Below are positions 34,491 through 45,683 of a stretch of DNA of 64,000 nucleotides, in pieces. The translations under genes were made by a program, and so were the position numbers. Every line of letters begins with the position of its first letter. Within the stretch, counting starts at the first letter, position 1. The stretch is from positions 806,001-870,000 of the forward strand of contig JAIXMG010000002.1 of assembly GCA_025201345.1 (NCBI GenBank), given 5' to 3'. The notes under the pieces are model-generated. The model made no database searches, was not told the origin of the DNA, and saw only the letters and a list, made by a program, of their open reading frames with translations. This DNA comes from Thamnidium elegans (taxonomy: Eukaryota; Mucoromycota; Mucoromycetes; Mucorales; Mucoraceae).

Positions 34491-37057
34491 ATGTCAGAAG
34501 AAGTTATTGAAAAGAAAGAATTCACTAAAAAGATCAACAAGAAGGAGTCTTCCGAAGACCCTCATGCCAAGTTAACTTTATTTGTCCGAGGACTTCCCTT
34601 TGACGCCACCAGTAAAGATCTCGAAGATTTCTTTGGTGACATTGGACCTATTAGAAAGTGTTTTGTTGTTACAGACAGAGTTACCGACGAAGAAAAGGCC
34701 GAGAAAAAAGTTCCTTTAAAGAACAAAGGTTTTGGTTATGTGCATTATGCTTTAGAAGAAGACGCACAAGCTGCTTTAAATAAATTAAAGCATGTCAAGT
34801 TTATGGGACGTAAGTTAAATATTGAACTTGCTAAACGTAGATCAGAAACAACTGTACGTGAAGACAGAAGAAAGCCTGTGGAACCTGTTGTACCTGTTGA
34901 AAAGGTCGAACCTAAGAAACCTGCTGAACCTTTAAATTTTGATGTCAATGCTCGTTTGATTGTTCGTAACTTGCCTTGGAAATATAGAGAGGCTGACTTG
35001 AAAAAATTGTTCGAGGCATTTGGTAATGTACACGATTTAAAGTTACCCCGTAAGTACGAAGGTGGTCCTCTTCGTGGCTTTGCTTTCATTCAATTTGAAA
35101 AGGTTGACGATGCTAAGGCTGTAAGTATACATACTTTTTTTTTGGGAGTAAAGGTTTTTTTTTAATTTTTTTTTTTTTTTAGGCTATGGAAGCTATGAAT
35201 GCCACTGAACATGCTGGTAGAACTATTGCTGTCGATTGGTCTATCCCTAAGGGTAAATATCGTGAGATCGAAGAAAAGGAAGCTGCTGTTACTCAAGCTG
35301 CTGTTCCTGAATCTGAAGATAGCGAGATGAAGGAAGCTAGTGAAGAAAGCAGTGAAGAAAGCAGCGATGAAGAAGAAGAAGATAAGGAGGATAACGATGA
35401 TGAAGAGAATGATAGCGATAATGACGAAAACGATGATAGCGAAAACGATGATAGCGAAAATGAAGATGGTGATAATGAAGAGGATGTTAAAGCCAGAAAG
35501 GCCAAAAAGATGACTGGTCCTACCTCTGCTGATGGTACCACTTTATTTATTCGTAACCTTTTATTCGAATCTACTGAAGAAGATTTAAAGGAATTGTAAG
35601 TCTTTTTTTTTTCTTTTGTACAAGTGTATAATTTTACTAAATATAAACTGATTAGGTTTAAGCAATGGGGATCTGTCCTTTATGCAAAGATTACAAGAGA
35701 TCCTGTTACCAAGTTATCTCGCGGTACTGGTTTTGTTTGTATGCGTAAGAAGGAAGATGTCGATGAAATTTTGGAAGCTGCCGAAAGACTTCGTACCATT
35801 TCACAAAAGGATGAAAACAACGATACAGAAGCCATGAACCAATTACTTTCTAAGCGTGAAAAGAAGAAGAAGGGATTGATGTATAAGAGTATTATTACAC
35901 CTGAATCTGGATCCGGTGATGGTGCTAAATTCACACTTCACGGTCGTGTTTTGGAAGTTACGTTGGCTGTCGATCGTACACAAGCTAAAGAAATTAAGGA
36001 TGCCAACTTATCACAAAAGAGAAAGGAAGATAAACGTAATCTTTATTTGATGCGTGAAGGTGTTGTTTTCCCTAATACACCAGCAGCAGAAACCATGACT
36101 CCCGCTGAATTATCTAAACGTCAATTATCTTTCTCTAGCAGAAAGAAGCTTATTAGTAGTAACCCTGCTTTGTATATATCCAGAACTCGTCTCTCCATTC
36201 GTAATTTACCTATCAAGGTGACAGATACCGATCTTAGAGCTCTTGGTATGAGTAGTATTAACAAATTCAAAAACCAAGTGAAAGCAGGTGAACGTACAGA
36301 TCTTACAAAGGAAGAAAAGGAAGACGGATGGCATTTATTACCTCGTGTCAAGCAAGCCAAGATTATTAGAAGCAAAGATAGAATTGATACAGCTACCAAT
36401 GAATTACGTTCTAAAGGTTATGGTTTCTTGGAATTCAGTACACATTCTCATGCTTTAGCTTCTCTTAGATATCTTAATAACAACCCCGATATCTTTGAAG
36501 GAAAGAGATTGATCGTTGAGTTCTCCTTGGAGAATAAGGATGTTACAGATAGAAGAGAACAAAGAACCGAAGGCGGTAGACCCGATGCTAAGAGAGGCTT
36601 TGAAGGTGGTCATGGTGATGATGATTCCAAGAGACAAAGAACTGACGGTCCCAGTGGCCGTGGTGGCTTCGGCGGTGATCGCGGTGGCCGTGGTGGCTTC
36701 GGCGGTGATCGCGGTGGCCGTGGTGGCTTCGGCGGTGATCGCGGTGGCCGTGGCGGTTTCGGTGGTGATCGTGGTGGCCGTGGCGGTTTCGGTGGTGATC
36801 GTGGTGACCGTGGCGACCGTGGTAGTTTTGGAGGCGACCGTGGAGGCCGTGGTGGCAGCCGTGGCAGCTTTGGAGGTGACCGTGGAGGCCGTGGTGGTAG
36901 CCGTGGTGGTCGTGGAGGCTTCGGTGGTGATCGTGGAGGCCGTGGTGGCGATCGTGATGGTGGTCGCGGAGGCTTTGGCGGTGGTCGCGGAGGATCTCGT
37001 GGTGGCCGTGGTGGCTCTCGTGGTGGCCGTGGCGGATCTCGCGGTGGTCGCGACTAA
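34491..37057 (+). CDS. NOP4: Nucleolar multi-RRM ribosome-biogenesis protein (NOP4/RBM28-like) with RGG tail
   Basis: Three exons (34491-35120, 35183-35595, 35656-37057) give 814 residues. Four RRM domains can be seen: about 27-115 ([27 protein letters not shown]), 155-235 ([28 protein letters not shown]), 325-455 ([26 protein letters not shown]) and 520-645 ([26 protein letters not shown]). An acidic Glu/Asp/Ser stretch (about 255-312) separates RRM2 and RRM3. The protein ends in about 125 residues of Arg-Gly-Gly repeats with Asp and Phe. RRM order matches Nop4/RBM28, which acts in 60S subunit assembly. The RGG tail resembles that of fibrillarin or nucleolin and probably aids RNA binding and nucleolar retention. 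Confidence 0.88.
36655..37057 (+). repeat. Coding minisatellite for the RGG tail
   Basis: A 30-bp unit encoding [10 protein letters not shown] is repeated, with near-identical copies at about 36661-36750 and increasingly diverged copies to the stop. It is much more GC-rich than the rest of the gene. Identical neighbouring copies suggest recent slippage or unequal exchange. Confidence 0.85.
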
Positions 37058-37466
37058 ATTTCCTTCTCTTAAAAAAAAAATAGTATAATAGTATAAAAAG
37101 TAAATAAATAGAATCATGTTTTTTTTCATTAAATGATTACGATGTATATATAAGAAATATATCGTTAAGATATAAATAATAAAAAGACTTTTTTAAAAAA
37201 TATATATATATAATTTATTCTTATTTATAACACAAGCTTCGCCCTCCACTTTCTGTAGCTATTACACCAAAAAGAAGAAAAGAAAATCATTCAAATTTGA
37301 TTATCATGTCACAAGCACTCTTTACTACACAGAATTAAATAAAGGGTACCAATTAATAGATATTTTTTTTTTTAGAAAAAAAATCATTATCTCATACAGG
37401 GAAAATCTAGAGAAAGATGAAGAGAAGTGTCTTTATTTATTTATTTTCGTATATATAGACTACTGC
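37058..37466. other. Convergent spacer
   Basis: About 410 bp between the NOP4-like gene (plus) and the CCCH zinc-finger gene (minus). It is AT-rich with TATATA runs near 37145-37213. No coding signal is visible. Confidence 0.4.
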
Positions 37467-37955
37467 CTAAGTGGAACTGCTGCTTTTATTATTGCGAGCA
37501 TATATAGCCCATTTAAGAGTACCGATTGAATTAATCGGACTTTCACAACACCCGAGTAGGTCCTTAGGGTGAAAAAAGGAATACATATCACCAAACTTGC
37601 ATTTGTCTCCAGCTCTATTATTATAAGAAAACTATCAGTACACCTTTTTTTTTCTAATGGATAACATATATTGCCTGCATGGATATGTCGGGTGTGAGAA
37701 TATGCACTTCTTGTTTTTACAACTAGGCCAGTAAACACATCTTTTTTTAACTTTTGGTACGTTTGATTTATATTTTTTATCAAGCTTCTGCGCCTCTGCC
37801 CATTCTTTCTTTTTATCGTTCTTTTCACAAGTTATCATTGTCATGAAAGTTACATATTCTTCTGCTTCTGAAGTAATAGCAGGAACAGAAGCAGTGGCAG
37901 TAGCAATGGAACCATCCACCTTTTTTATTTTATACTTGGCTTCTTCCATAAACAT
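37467..37955 (-). pseudogene. CCCH zinc-finger gene, possibly decayed (NAB2/ZC3H14-like)
   Basis: The first exon (about 37955-37670) encodes MEEAKYKIKKVDGSIA... and a zinc finger CVYWPSCKNKKCIFSHPTYPC. A second exon (37602-37467) can be joined from AG|GCAATA to AATAG|AGCTGG, giving PCR-AGDKCKFGDMYSFFHPKDL and a stop. The joined text looks like a pair of CCCH fingers as in poly(A)-binding Nab2-type proteins. Two oddities suggest decay or divergence: the donor would have to be GC rather than GT, and the second finger has Tyr where the second zinc-binding Cys is expected (GDMYSFFH). The protein would be only about 140 residues. It may be a truncated paralogue. Confidence 0.5.
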
Positions 37956-38886
37956 AGTAAGTTTTGTTTTCCCTCGTTTTTTTTTTTCTTTTTGCTAGGA
38001 GATGAATGCATTAGTCATGAAGTCTTTCTTTTTTTATTAATAAAAAGGATATTATTTACGCTTTACTTACCACTAGTCGTCTCTTTTGAGTTTTTTTTTT
38101 TTTTTTTTTAACTTTGTTTAAAGTTAAAATAATGGCTAGGTTTTATAGTTCGATTAAGTCTATTATTTAAAAATTAAAATGAAAAATAAGTCTACTTTAC
38201 CTAATACGAAAAGTGATATAAAACAGAGCAAGGTAAAAGAAAAAGTACAATGTTAAAAAAAAGGTTAACTCAAATAATAAACGGAGAGAATTATTTAATC
38301 ATAATGATAAATTATATACTTGCATTTAACTATTTGTTAAAAGAAAAAAAACCCCTTTTTATATATCTTATTTGAACTTCTCTAGCTCATGCAAGAGGGC
38401 ATTTTTATGTAATTAACACTGTTTACCACAGTACCAAAGTATTATTTATCACGATATCAATATTCTAACCCATTTTAATTAGTACACTTAATGTGTATTA
38501 GTTCTTTGATTTCTTTGGTACCTAATTATTTGAAAGAAGTAGCAACTCATAATGGCTAATGCAATTTTTTGGTCAACTACATTATTATATTCTGAAATTC
38601 TATATCCACCATGTGTTATAAAACTAAATTATATTGTCACTTGAAAGAAGTACCGAAAAAAGTAATAATGAATGCCATTTATTACGTCGCATTCTGTCAA
38701 AATTAAAATTGAATAAGCTATGTACTATAAAATATAAACTCAATAAAAGATCATATTTTTAATACCCTGTATTTAAAGCTATAAAACTTATCTATTAAAA
38801 TAGCTCTGACAATTCAAACAAGTAGAATAAAAAGGGATGCCCTTTTGGTCACGTGACCCTTCAGAACGAAAAAGAGCAAAAAAAGT
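37956..38886. other. AT-rich intergenic region
   Basis: About 930 bp upstream of the CCCH gene and next to the tRNA. A T-run lies at 38091-38109. The perfect palindrome GGTCACGTGACC is at 38847-38858. No coding signal is visible. Confidence 0.4.
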
Positions 38887-38958
38887 TGCCTCGGTGCTGG
38901 ATTGAACAACAGACCTTTTGTTTACAAGACAAACGCTCTACCACTGAGCTACAGAGGC
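38887..38958 (-). tRNA. trnT-UGU: tRNA-Thr (anticodon UGU)
   Basis: On the minus strand the 72-nt sequence folds as a tRNA. The acceptor stem is GCCTCTG paired with CCGAGGC (one T-C mismatch) with discriminator A. The D arm is GCTC-AGTGGTA-GAGC. The anticodon arm is TTTGT-CTTGTAA-ACAAA with anticodon TGT, and the T arm is TGTTG-TTCAATC-CAGCA. There is no intron. A T7 run follows closely (ACTTTTTTTGC), fitting a Pol III terminator. The A box TAGCTCAGTGG and the B box GTTCAATCC are visible. Confidence 0.93.
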
Positions 38959-39012
38959 TTTCATGAATGTTTTATTTTTATTTAATATAAATCGTTTTTA
39001 TTTGTACAACAT

Positions 39013-39029
39013 CACGTGATAAACACGTG
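39013..39029. promoter_or_regulatory. Paired CACGTG sites upstream of the MTHFR gene
   Basis: CACGTG is at 39013-39018 (inside the palindrome ATCACGTGAT) and again at 39024-39029 (inside ACACGTGT), about 390-400 bp upstream of the MTHFR ATG. A third copy is inside GGTCACGTGACC at 38847-38858 beyond the tRNA. In yeast, Cbf1 binds CACGTG at methionine-pathway genes. The match of motif and gene is suggestive, but function is inferred. Confidence 0.45.
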
Positions 39030-39419
39030 TGATTGATTTCATTGGTTAATAATATAGTTTGTGAAGGGGTGAAGTCGTGTTCGAACCTTACACAATGATC
39101 TATTGCGTGTTTATTTCGATACGTATATACGTAAATTTACATTTGATAAACAAAATATAAATTACATTTTACAAACAATACATCAATGATATACTGCGAT
39201 ATAAGTAATTTTTTTTTGGATATGGGAGGCGGAAAAAAAGTTTAATAACCGATTGTGTTGTTTTTTTTAAGCGTTTTTTTTTAGTAGATGAACATCTGCT
39301 TTCGTAACCAATCAACGGCCATCATCTACTTCAGTCGGCCAAATATTTTAATACACATTTTTTTTTTTTAATTTTCTCTTTTCTTCTTTGTTTAGCAATA
39401 TTTAGAATAATAATAAAAA

Positions 39420-41550
39420 ATGAAGGTTAGTGACAAGATACAAAAGGCAGAAGACGAAGGACGTACATTTTGGTCGTTTGAATACTTTCCACCAAAGACA
39501 GAGATGGTAAGTAAGATACAGAGTATTGTGTATGCATGAATATTGAAGCACCTTGTATAATAGGGTGTTCAAAACTTGTATGATCGTATGGAAAGAATGC
39601 AACGATTTGGTCCTGAATTTGTTGATGTTACGTGGGGAGCTGGTGGAAGTTCTGCTGAATTGACGATGGATATTGTAGCTACTTCTCAGTCTGTATATGG
39701 GTTAGAAACAATGATGCATTTAACTTGTACAAATATGCCCGTTGAAAGTATTGATTCTGCTTTAAAGGTAAATATAAAATAGAGGTTTTATTTTTTTTTA
39801 AAAAAAAAAGAATTGGTTTTTATTTATTTTTTATAATAATAAAACTAGAATGCTAAAGCATGTGGATGTCAAAATATTTTGGCTCTTCGCGGTGATCCTC
39901 CTCAAGGTCAACTGAATTGGGAGTCTTGTGAAAATGGGTTTAGTAACGCTATTGATTTGGTAAAATATATTAGAAAGAATTATGGTGATTATTTTTGTAT
40001 TGCTGTTGCAGGTTAGAATATATATTCTATTACTTTTAAATTTTTTTTTTTTTTTTACTAATTTTTTTTTAATATGTAGGTCATCCTGAAGGTCATATCG
40101 ATAGTCAAGACAAAGAAGATGATCTTTTGAGATTAAAAGAAAAAGTGGACGCTGGAGCTGATTTAATTGTCACCCAATTATTTTTTGACGTTGAAGTATT
40201 CATCGAGTTTGTGAAACGTTGCCGTAACATTGGTATTACCTGTCCCATCTTACCTGGTATTTTCCCTATTCAAAGTTATGGTGGTTTAAGTCGTGTTATT
40301 TCTTTCAACAATAATTTTGTACCTCAACATATTTGGGATGATTTAGAATCAATTAAAGAAGATGATCAAGCTGTAAAGGATTATGGTATTGATTTGGCTA
40401 TTAAACATATTAAAAAGATCAAGGAGGAAACTGGAATCAACGGTTTCCATATTTATACCTTTAATCTTGAAAGATCTTCACGTTTGATTTTGGAAAAGCT
40501 AGGTTTGGTGCCTGAACAAGAACAAGTGAAACCACTTCCATGGAATCCTGTAAGTTATAATAAAAACTATTTTACATATATACTAATTGCATTCTTTACA
40601 TAGTCTCTTGGTCCTAACCGTACAAAAGAAACTGTTCGTCCTATCTTTTGGAAGAACCGTGCCCAAAGTTACATTCAAAGAACCGAATCTTGGGATGAGT
40701 TTCCTAATGGTCGTTGGGGAGATGCACGTTCTCCTGCATTTGGTGAATTTGGCAGATGGGGTGTGACTATCAAATATCCTGTTGAAAAGCGTTTAAAGAT
40801 GTGGGGTGAACCTAAATCCATTGATGATATTTCAATTTTATTCGCCAAATATTGTAAAGGAAAATTAGAAGGTCTTCCTTGGAGTGCTCAAAAGTTAGAA
40901 CCTGAAACAGATACCATTAAACAACGTTTGGCTGCTATCAATTTACTGGGTTATTTAACAATTAATTCTCAACCTGCTGTCAATGGTGCCAAGAGTTCTG
41001 ATCCTGTTTATGGTTGGGGTCCTAAAGGTGGTTATGTGTATCAAAAGGCTTATATCGAGTTCTTTATTCCTGCCAGTAAATTAGAGGAATTAACAAAAAA
41101 GATTGGTAAAAACTCGGAAGTGACATACTTTGCTGTTAACAAAAATGTAAGAGAGAAAAAAAAAAGAAAATAGGTGTACAAAAAAAAAACTATAACTAAC
41201 CAAATATATTACTATAGGGAGACTTAAAGACAAATACAGTAGATGATGAACCAAATGCTGTAACATGGGGTGTTTTCCCTGGTAAAGAAATTGTACAGCC
41301 AACCATTGTTGAACCTACTGCTTTTATGGCCTGGAAGGATGAAGCATTTGGTTTATGGAACGAATGGGCACATACATACGACCGTCAAAGTCCTTCTGCA
41401 GAGGTTATTTTGGATATTTACAACAACTGGTATTTAGTCAATATCGTTCATAATGATTTCCAAGATGATAATGGTATTTGGCGTTTATTTGATTTGGAAA
41501 TTGATGGTGATTTATCAAAGAAATTAAGACATAATTCAAGTGTTTTTTAA
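39420..41550 (+). CDS. MET13: Methylenetetrahydrofolate reductase
   Basis: Six exons (39420-39506, 39564-39767, 39849-40011, 40080-40549, 40604-41146, 41218-41550) give 1800 nt and 599 residues. The catalytic FAD-binding barrel is in the N-terminal half: [64 protein letters not shown] and [12 protein letters not shown]. The C-terminal eukaryotic regulatory domain follows ([52 protein letters not shown]). The enzyme reduces 5,10-methylene-THF to 5-methyl-THF for methionine synthesis. Length matches fungal MET12/MET13 (about 600-660); which of the two it corresponds to is not certain. Confidence 0.94.
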
Positions 41551-43025
41551 AACAAACTTTTTTGTACATATTTATAAATTTTGTTCTTTACTATTTTTAT
41601 TTCTTATGCCCCTTTTTATACTTTCCCTTTGAAAAGATGTGCACATATTATATAAAAAAGGTACTTTTGCTTGTATAAGAATTCATTCTTAAAATGAAGA
41701 AAAGAAACTGTTTAATTTACTGCAAAAATGATAAAAAGGAGAGGGTCTGTTTTATTATAAATTAAACAATATTACTTTTTACGCTCTAGCATTTATACCA
41801 GAGAAAAACTTGTTTTTACATTTAAAATACCTGTTACTTATTGTACTTATTTTAATTCATGCAAGTAATCTCCTTTTGGATCGACAGTGCAAATGGAACC
41901 ACGCTTTTTTTTTTCCGCTTACAATTTGTTCATTTCCTGTAAAAACGCATACAGGAGTTGTATACAAACGTTCATTGAAATCTATTGCTTACAAGGAATA
42001 AACTACTGCTTTTAATTAAACTTTCTGCCTCTGTGATCATCAACTAGATATACTCGGGCACATCATAAGGCTCATTTAACTCGTTGGAGCGTAACTTTCT
42101 TCTGTTAATTGACGGTCTTCTGTTCATTATACGCGATTATCTTAATGTAAGCCAGTTTGTTTTATTCTAAACGTCTTAACTGTCATTGAGCTATTTTACC
42201 GCTCGAATTAAATCAATTGCATTTGGCATAATGATAATGACGTATTTTTTATTGTAATTTTTTGAAGCTTTGCCCGCTAATCCCCGTGTAAAAAGGTCCC
42301 CTTTGACTAGAGAAAATAAAAAAAAACCGTGTCATGGAAACTAATTGGTAGTATATATAGCAAGTATATGTTTTCACGTTTTTTTTCACAGAAAAAAGAG
42401 GTTTCTATTTTTAAACTTTTTTTGATGGTTGATTGAAAAAGTTCATCATAGTACTTTAATCACTTTTTTTTTTTTTTGCGGAGAAATGTTTATCATGAGT
42501 TACACCGTTTATATAAACACGTTCTTTTTCAATAGCATATACTTTTTTAATTGTTTAATTACTATGACAAAAAACTAATACATCATTTTTCTTTGCAGTT
42601 GAGGTATTTTTTTTTCCCGCGGGTATTCTAGATAGTTTTGGCTCCGTTGTCATTTATAATTGATGTAAATAGACGATGCCGAATTGCTTAGTCCTTTCTT
42701 TCCCATTGGTTATTTTTCATCACCGACAACAAATAGTCGAATTATTTAGGGAATCTAGTTTAGTATGTACAAGTATACAAGTAAAATATATCCTCCCACA
42801 AATAGAGCTTGAGAATAAAATCCTTTGAAACTCTTTTTTTTTTTTAAAAAAAAAATATTTTTTTTCATATCACTTCGGGGAGGTAAAAAAGAAATATAAG
42901 TAAGGTGGGTGTGAAACCGTGACCGGTATAATTTGCTATATCATTATAAATGATTTTTTTTTTCGGTTTAAAAAACAACTTTTTTTTTTTCTTTTTCTTT
43001 AACTTTTTTTCTTTTAATTGGTTTA
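41551..43025. other. 1.5-kb intergenic region
   Basis: It lies between MTHFR and the FHA-RING gene, both on the plus strand. It is AT-rich with T-runs at 42465-42477 and a T/A tract at 42835-42850. The open frame at 41810-42001 is hydrophobic and low in complexity and is not convincing. I see no RNA gene. Confidence 0.4.
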
Positions 43026-44676
43026 ATGTATATGTACCCGGTGATAACCAGTGAAGTATCAGCAACCAATACTAATTCAACCACAACAATGCCTCGCAAC
43101 AGAAGTTTATCAGCCAGTTCAAATTCTTCACCCGCTTTATTATCTCGAGGGTTTGCAAGTTTAAGACGAGCACACCGTCGTCTATCAACTTCATCACCAT
43201 CTTCTCCAATTTTAGCCGCGGGAGAAAACACACATGATAATCATACCAACGAGTCCACACCAACCACGACACCAACCACTACTCCAGCTCCTGTAGTTAC
43301 CACCACAACCGAAGAAAACAATACTTCAACTACTTCATCGGCTGACTCTGAACTTAGTACTGTACGACCTAGAGTTAGATTAGTTCCTAATGTTGGCCTG
43401 TCAAATAGAAGTTTTGTATTTGAAATCATTGACAGAGAACTGGAACCTGGCGTGTTTTATCGCATTGGTCGTTTTTCTGATAGAAACGTTTTATCTGAAA
43501 GATTATCATTTAAAAGTAAAGTAGTAAGTCGTAATCATGCTGAAATTTGGACCGAGCACGGAAAGGTAAAAAAAAAAAAAAAAATCTATCTTTTTTTTTC
43601 TTTATTTAATCATATATATATACATGAAGGTTTTTATTCGTGATATTGGGTCATCTAGTGGTACATTTTTAAACCGTATTAGACTCAGTCCGCCTAACCA
43701 TGTTAGTGAACCACAACAAGTAAAAGATGGAGACTCGATTCAATTGGGTGTTGATTATCAAGGAGGATTAGAGCCAATTTATAGAGCAGTTAGGATCCGT
43801 ATAGAGATCAACCGACAAACGCAAAACCCCAACAGTCCATTTACGAGAGCAGCCTTTCAACAATTACGTAGTCATCTTATTGGAGCACCCGTACCTATTA
43901 ATAATACCAGCGATTTACTTACTTCTCCAGTGGATCTGAGTCTTCACCGAGAAACTACTAAAGTACATGAACGTTCAGCTGATTTTGTTTCTCCTGATTC
44001 ACTTAAGCAAGTGCCGTTATCGGAAATGATGAGTCGTCATAACATAACTGATATGTCACGAGCAGATATTCAAGAGTGCTGTATCTGTCTTTACGCAATT
44101 GCTCCTTTTCAAGCTCTCTTTATTGCCCCATGCTCTCACATCTTCCATTTCAAGTGCCTTCGCCCCATCGTATTCCAGAATTATCCAGGTTTTTCATGTC
44201 CGCTCTGTCGTAGTTATTATGATTTAGAGGCTAGTGTCTCGGTGGAAGTAGATGACGTATTAGAAGCAATTCAGATCGCTAAAGAAAAACAACAACAACA
44301 ACAACAACAACAGCAACAAAAGGCTATCGAGACTGTACCTGAGGAAGAAGAGAATGATACCAATCAGCTGGAAACGGCTGAAAGCTCCGTTGACCGGGAT
44401 CATTGTGAGCAAAAAAATACTAACGACCAAGGATCAGATCGGAATATAAAAATTAGGTTGGATAATAATGCTGATGAGAATGATACTGCTGTACCAGTAA
44501 TCAACGTATCAGGTCAAAGTTCTTCCAATACTGCAATTGAAATGAACCCAAATCAAACTTTACAAGCACATCCTAGAACAACAAGAAACGGCGAATCTTT
44601 GTTATCCACTACTTTAGTTGGTTCACCTATATTTCAACCTAACGTTTTACCATCACGAGATCATAGTACATCATAA
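43026..44676 (+). CDS. DMA1: FHA-RING E3 ubiquitin ligase (DMA1/CHFR-like)
   Basis: Two exons, 43026-43565 and 43630-44676, give 528 residues. After a Ser/Thr-rich N-terminus (about 1-115) comes an FHA domain (about 120-255) with YRIGRFSDR, FKSKVVSRNHAEIW and, across the intron, VFIRDIGSSSGTFLNRIRLS. These are the phosphothreonine-binding strands. A C3HC4 RING follows (about 335-380): CCICLYAIAPF, APCSHIFHFKCLRPI, CPLCRSYY. Such ligases check mitotic exit, septin ring and spindle position. A CAA-encoded polyglutamine run (about residues 402-411) and an acidic tail follow. A second in-frame ATG at 43032 could also be used. The RING matches Dma1/Dma2 better than plant-type FHA proteins. Confidence 0.9.
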
Positions 44677-44695
44677 GAAAGGAAAACACGTATTT

Positions 44696-44730
<35 letters not shown>

Positions 44731-45683
44731 TATATTACTGTCTTTCTTTATTTCGATTTTATAAAAACATACAGCGAAAAAAACAAGATATCAAACTCAT
44801 CATACTGCATTTGTAAACCTCATGGATAGCATCGTTTATATTTTAAATGTATTGCGCGCCAAATTATACCTCATGACAATGTAATAATAAAGAAAAAAAA
44901 AAAAAAAACCTCCTTTTTCCCCCCTCATGTACCTTCTTTTACGTCAGTAAAGAATTTGCTGTCAAGTTTATTATTATTCGATAGCCGCGTTTTTTTTCTT
45001 TTTTTTAGCATTGTAAAATAAACTTTATTATGCAGTTGACTTGCCAGTCCAGATATAAAGTAGAATCGTAAAAACTTTTACCGTTGTTAGAAGCGAAACT
45101 AGGATAATATACCCTTTATTTTTTACGCTTAAAATTAGTTTTATCAACCAACTTATCTGATTATTGTCATGTGTTTAAATATTATATTATCATCAATTTA
45201 TGTATAATGGCTATCCATTACGTTCTTTTCCGAGTATAACACTTTCTTTTTACCTGGTATAATCAATACATCGCGAGTTGCTATAGTCCCAAGTACCTTA
45301 AACATATTTTGAGCATATGATAAGTATAAATCCGAAACAAAAATAAGATGCTGAACGTGTGAATAGAATAAAAAACTTTTGTAATACATGAACAAGTATG
45401 TACTTTTTATGCTGAATAAGAAAAATATGCCATGAATTACAGTTAAATCTGACACTGTGCTAACTGTTAGAATGAACCACGACATCATTGACTTTTTGTA
45501 CGTAAAAAAAACATAACTCGTGTACAGCGAATAGATTGATTGGGCCATCTCATACAACTCAGTCGCCAAGTAAACTATCATGCGCCAAGAACTTTAGTAA
45601 ACAAAAAACAAAAAAACTTTTTTTCTTCTTCCTTCCCCCCTTTTTCTCTTCTTCTTTTTTTATACGCATACACACACAAAAAT
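44677..45683. other. Intergenic region with long T-run and an unassigned minus-strand frame
   Basis: About 1 kb upstream of the first DUF4097 gene. A T-run of about 30 nt is at 44700-44729. A minus-strand open frame of 127 codons (45581-45198) is rich in Phe, Tyr and Leu (for example LTVIHGIFFLFSIKSTYLF). It has no recognised domain and could be chance or a decayed gene. Confidence 0.35.

Noticed and set aside
35293..35541. Ser/Leu-rich minus-strand frame opposite the acidic stretch of the NOP4-like gene
   Set aside because: It is the antisense of GAA/GAT repeats.
36455..37129. Long minus-strand frame of 224 codons opposite the NOP4-like gene
   Set aside because: It is the antisense of the RGG repeat; its Thr/Ala-only composition follows from the codon pattern of the coding strand.
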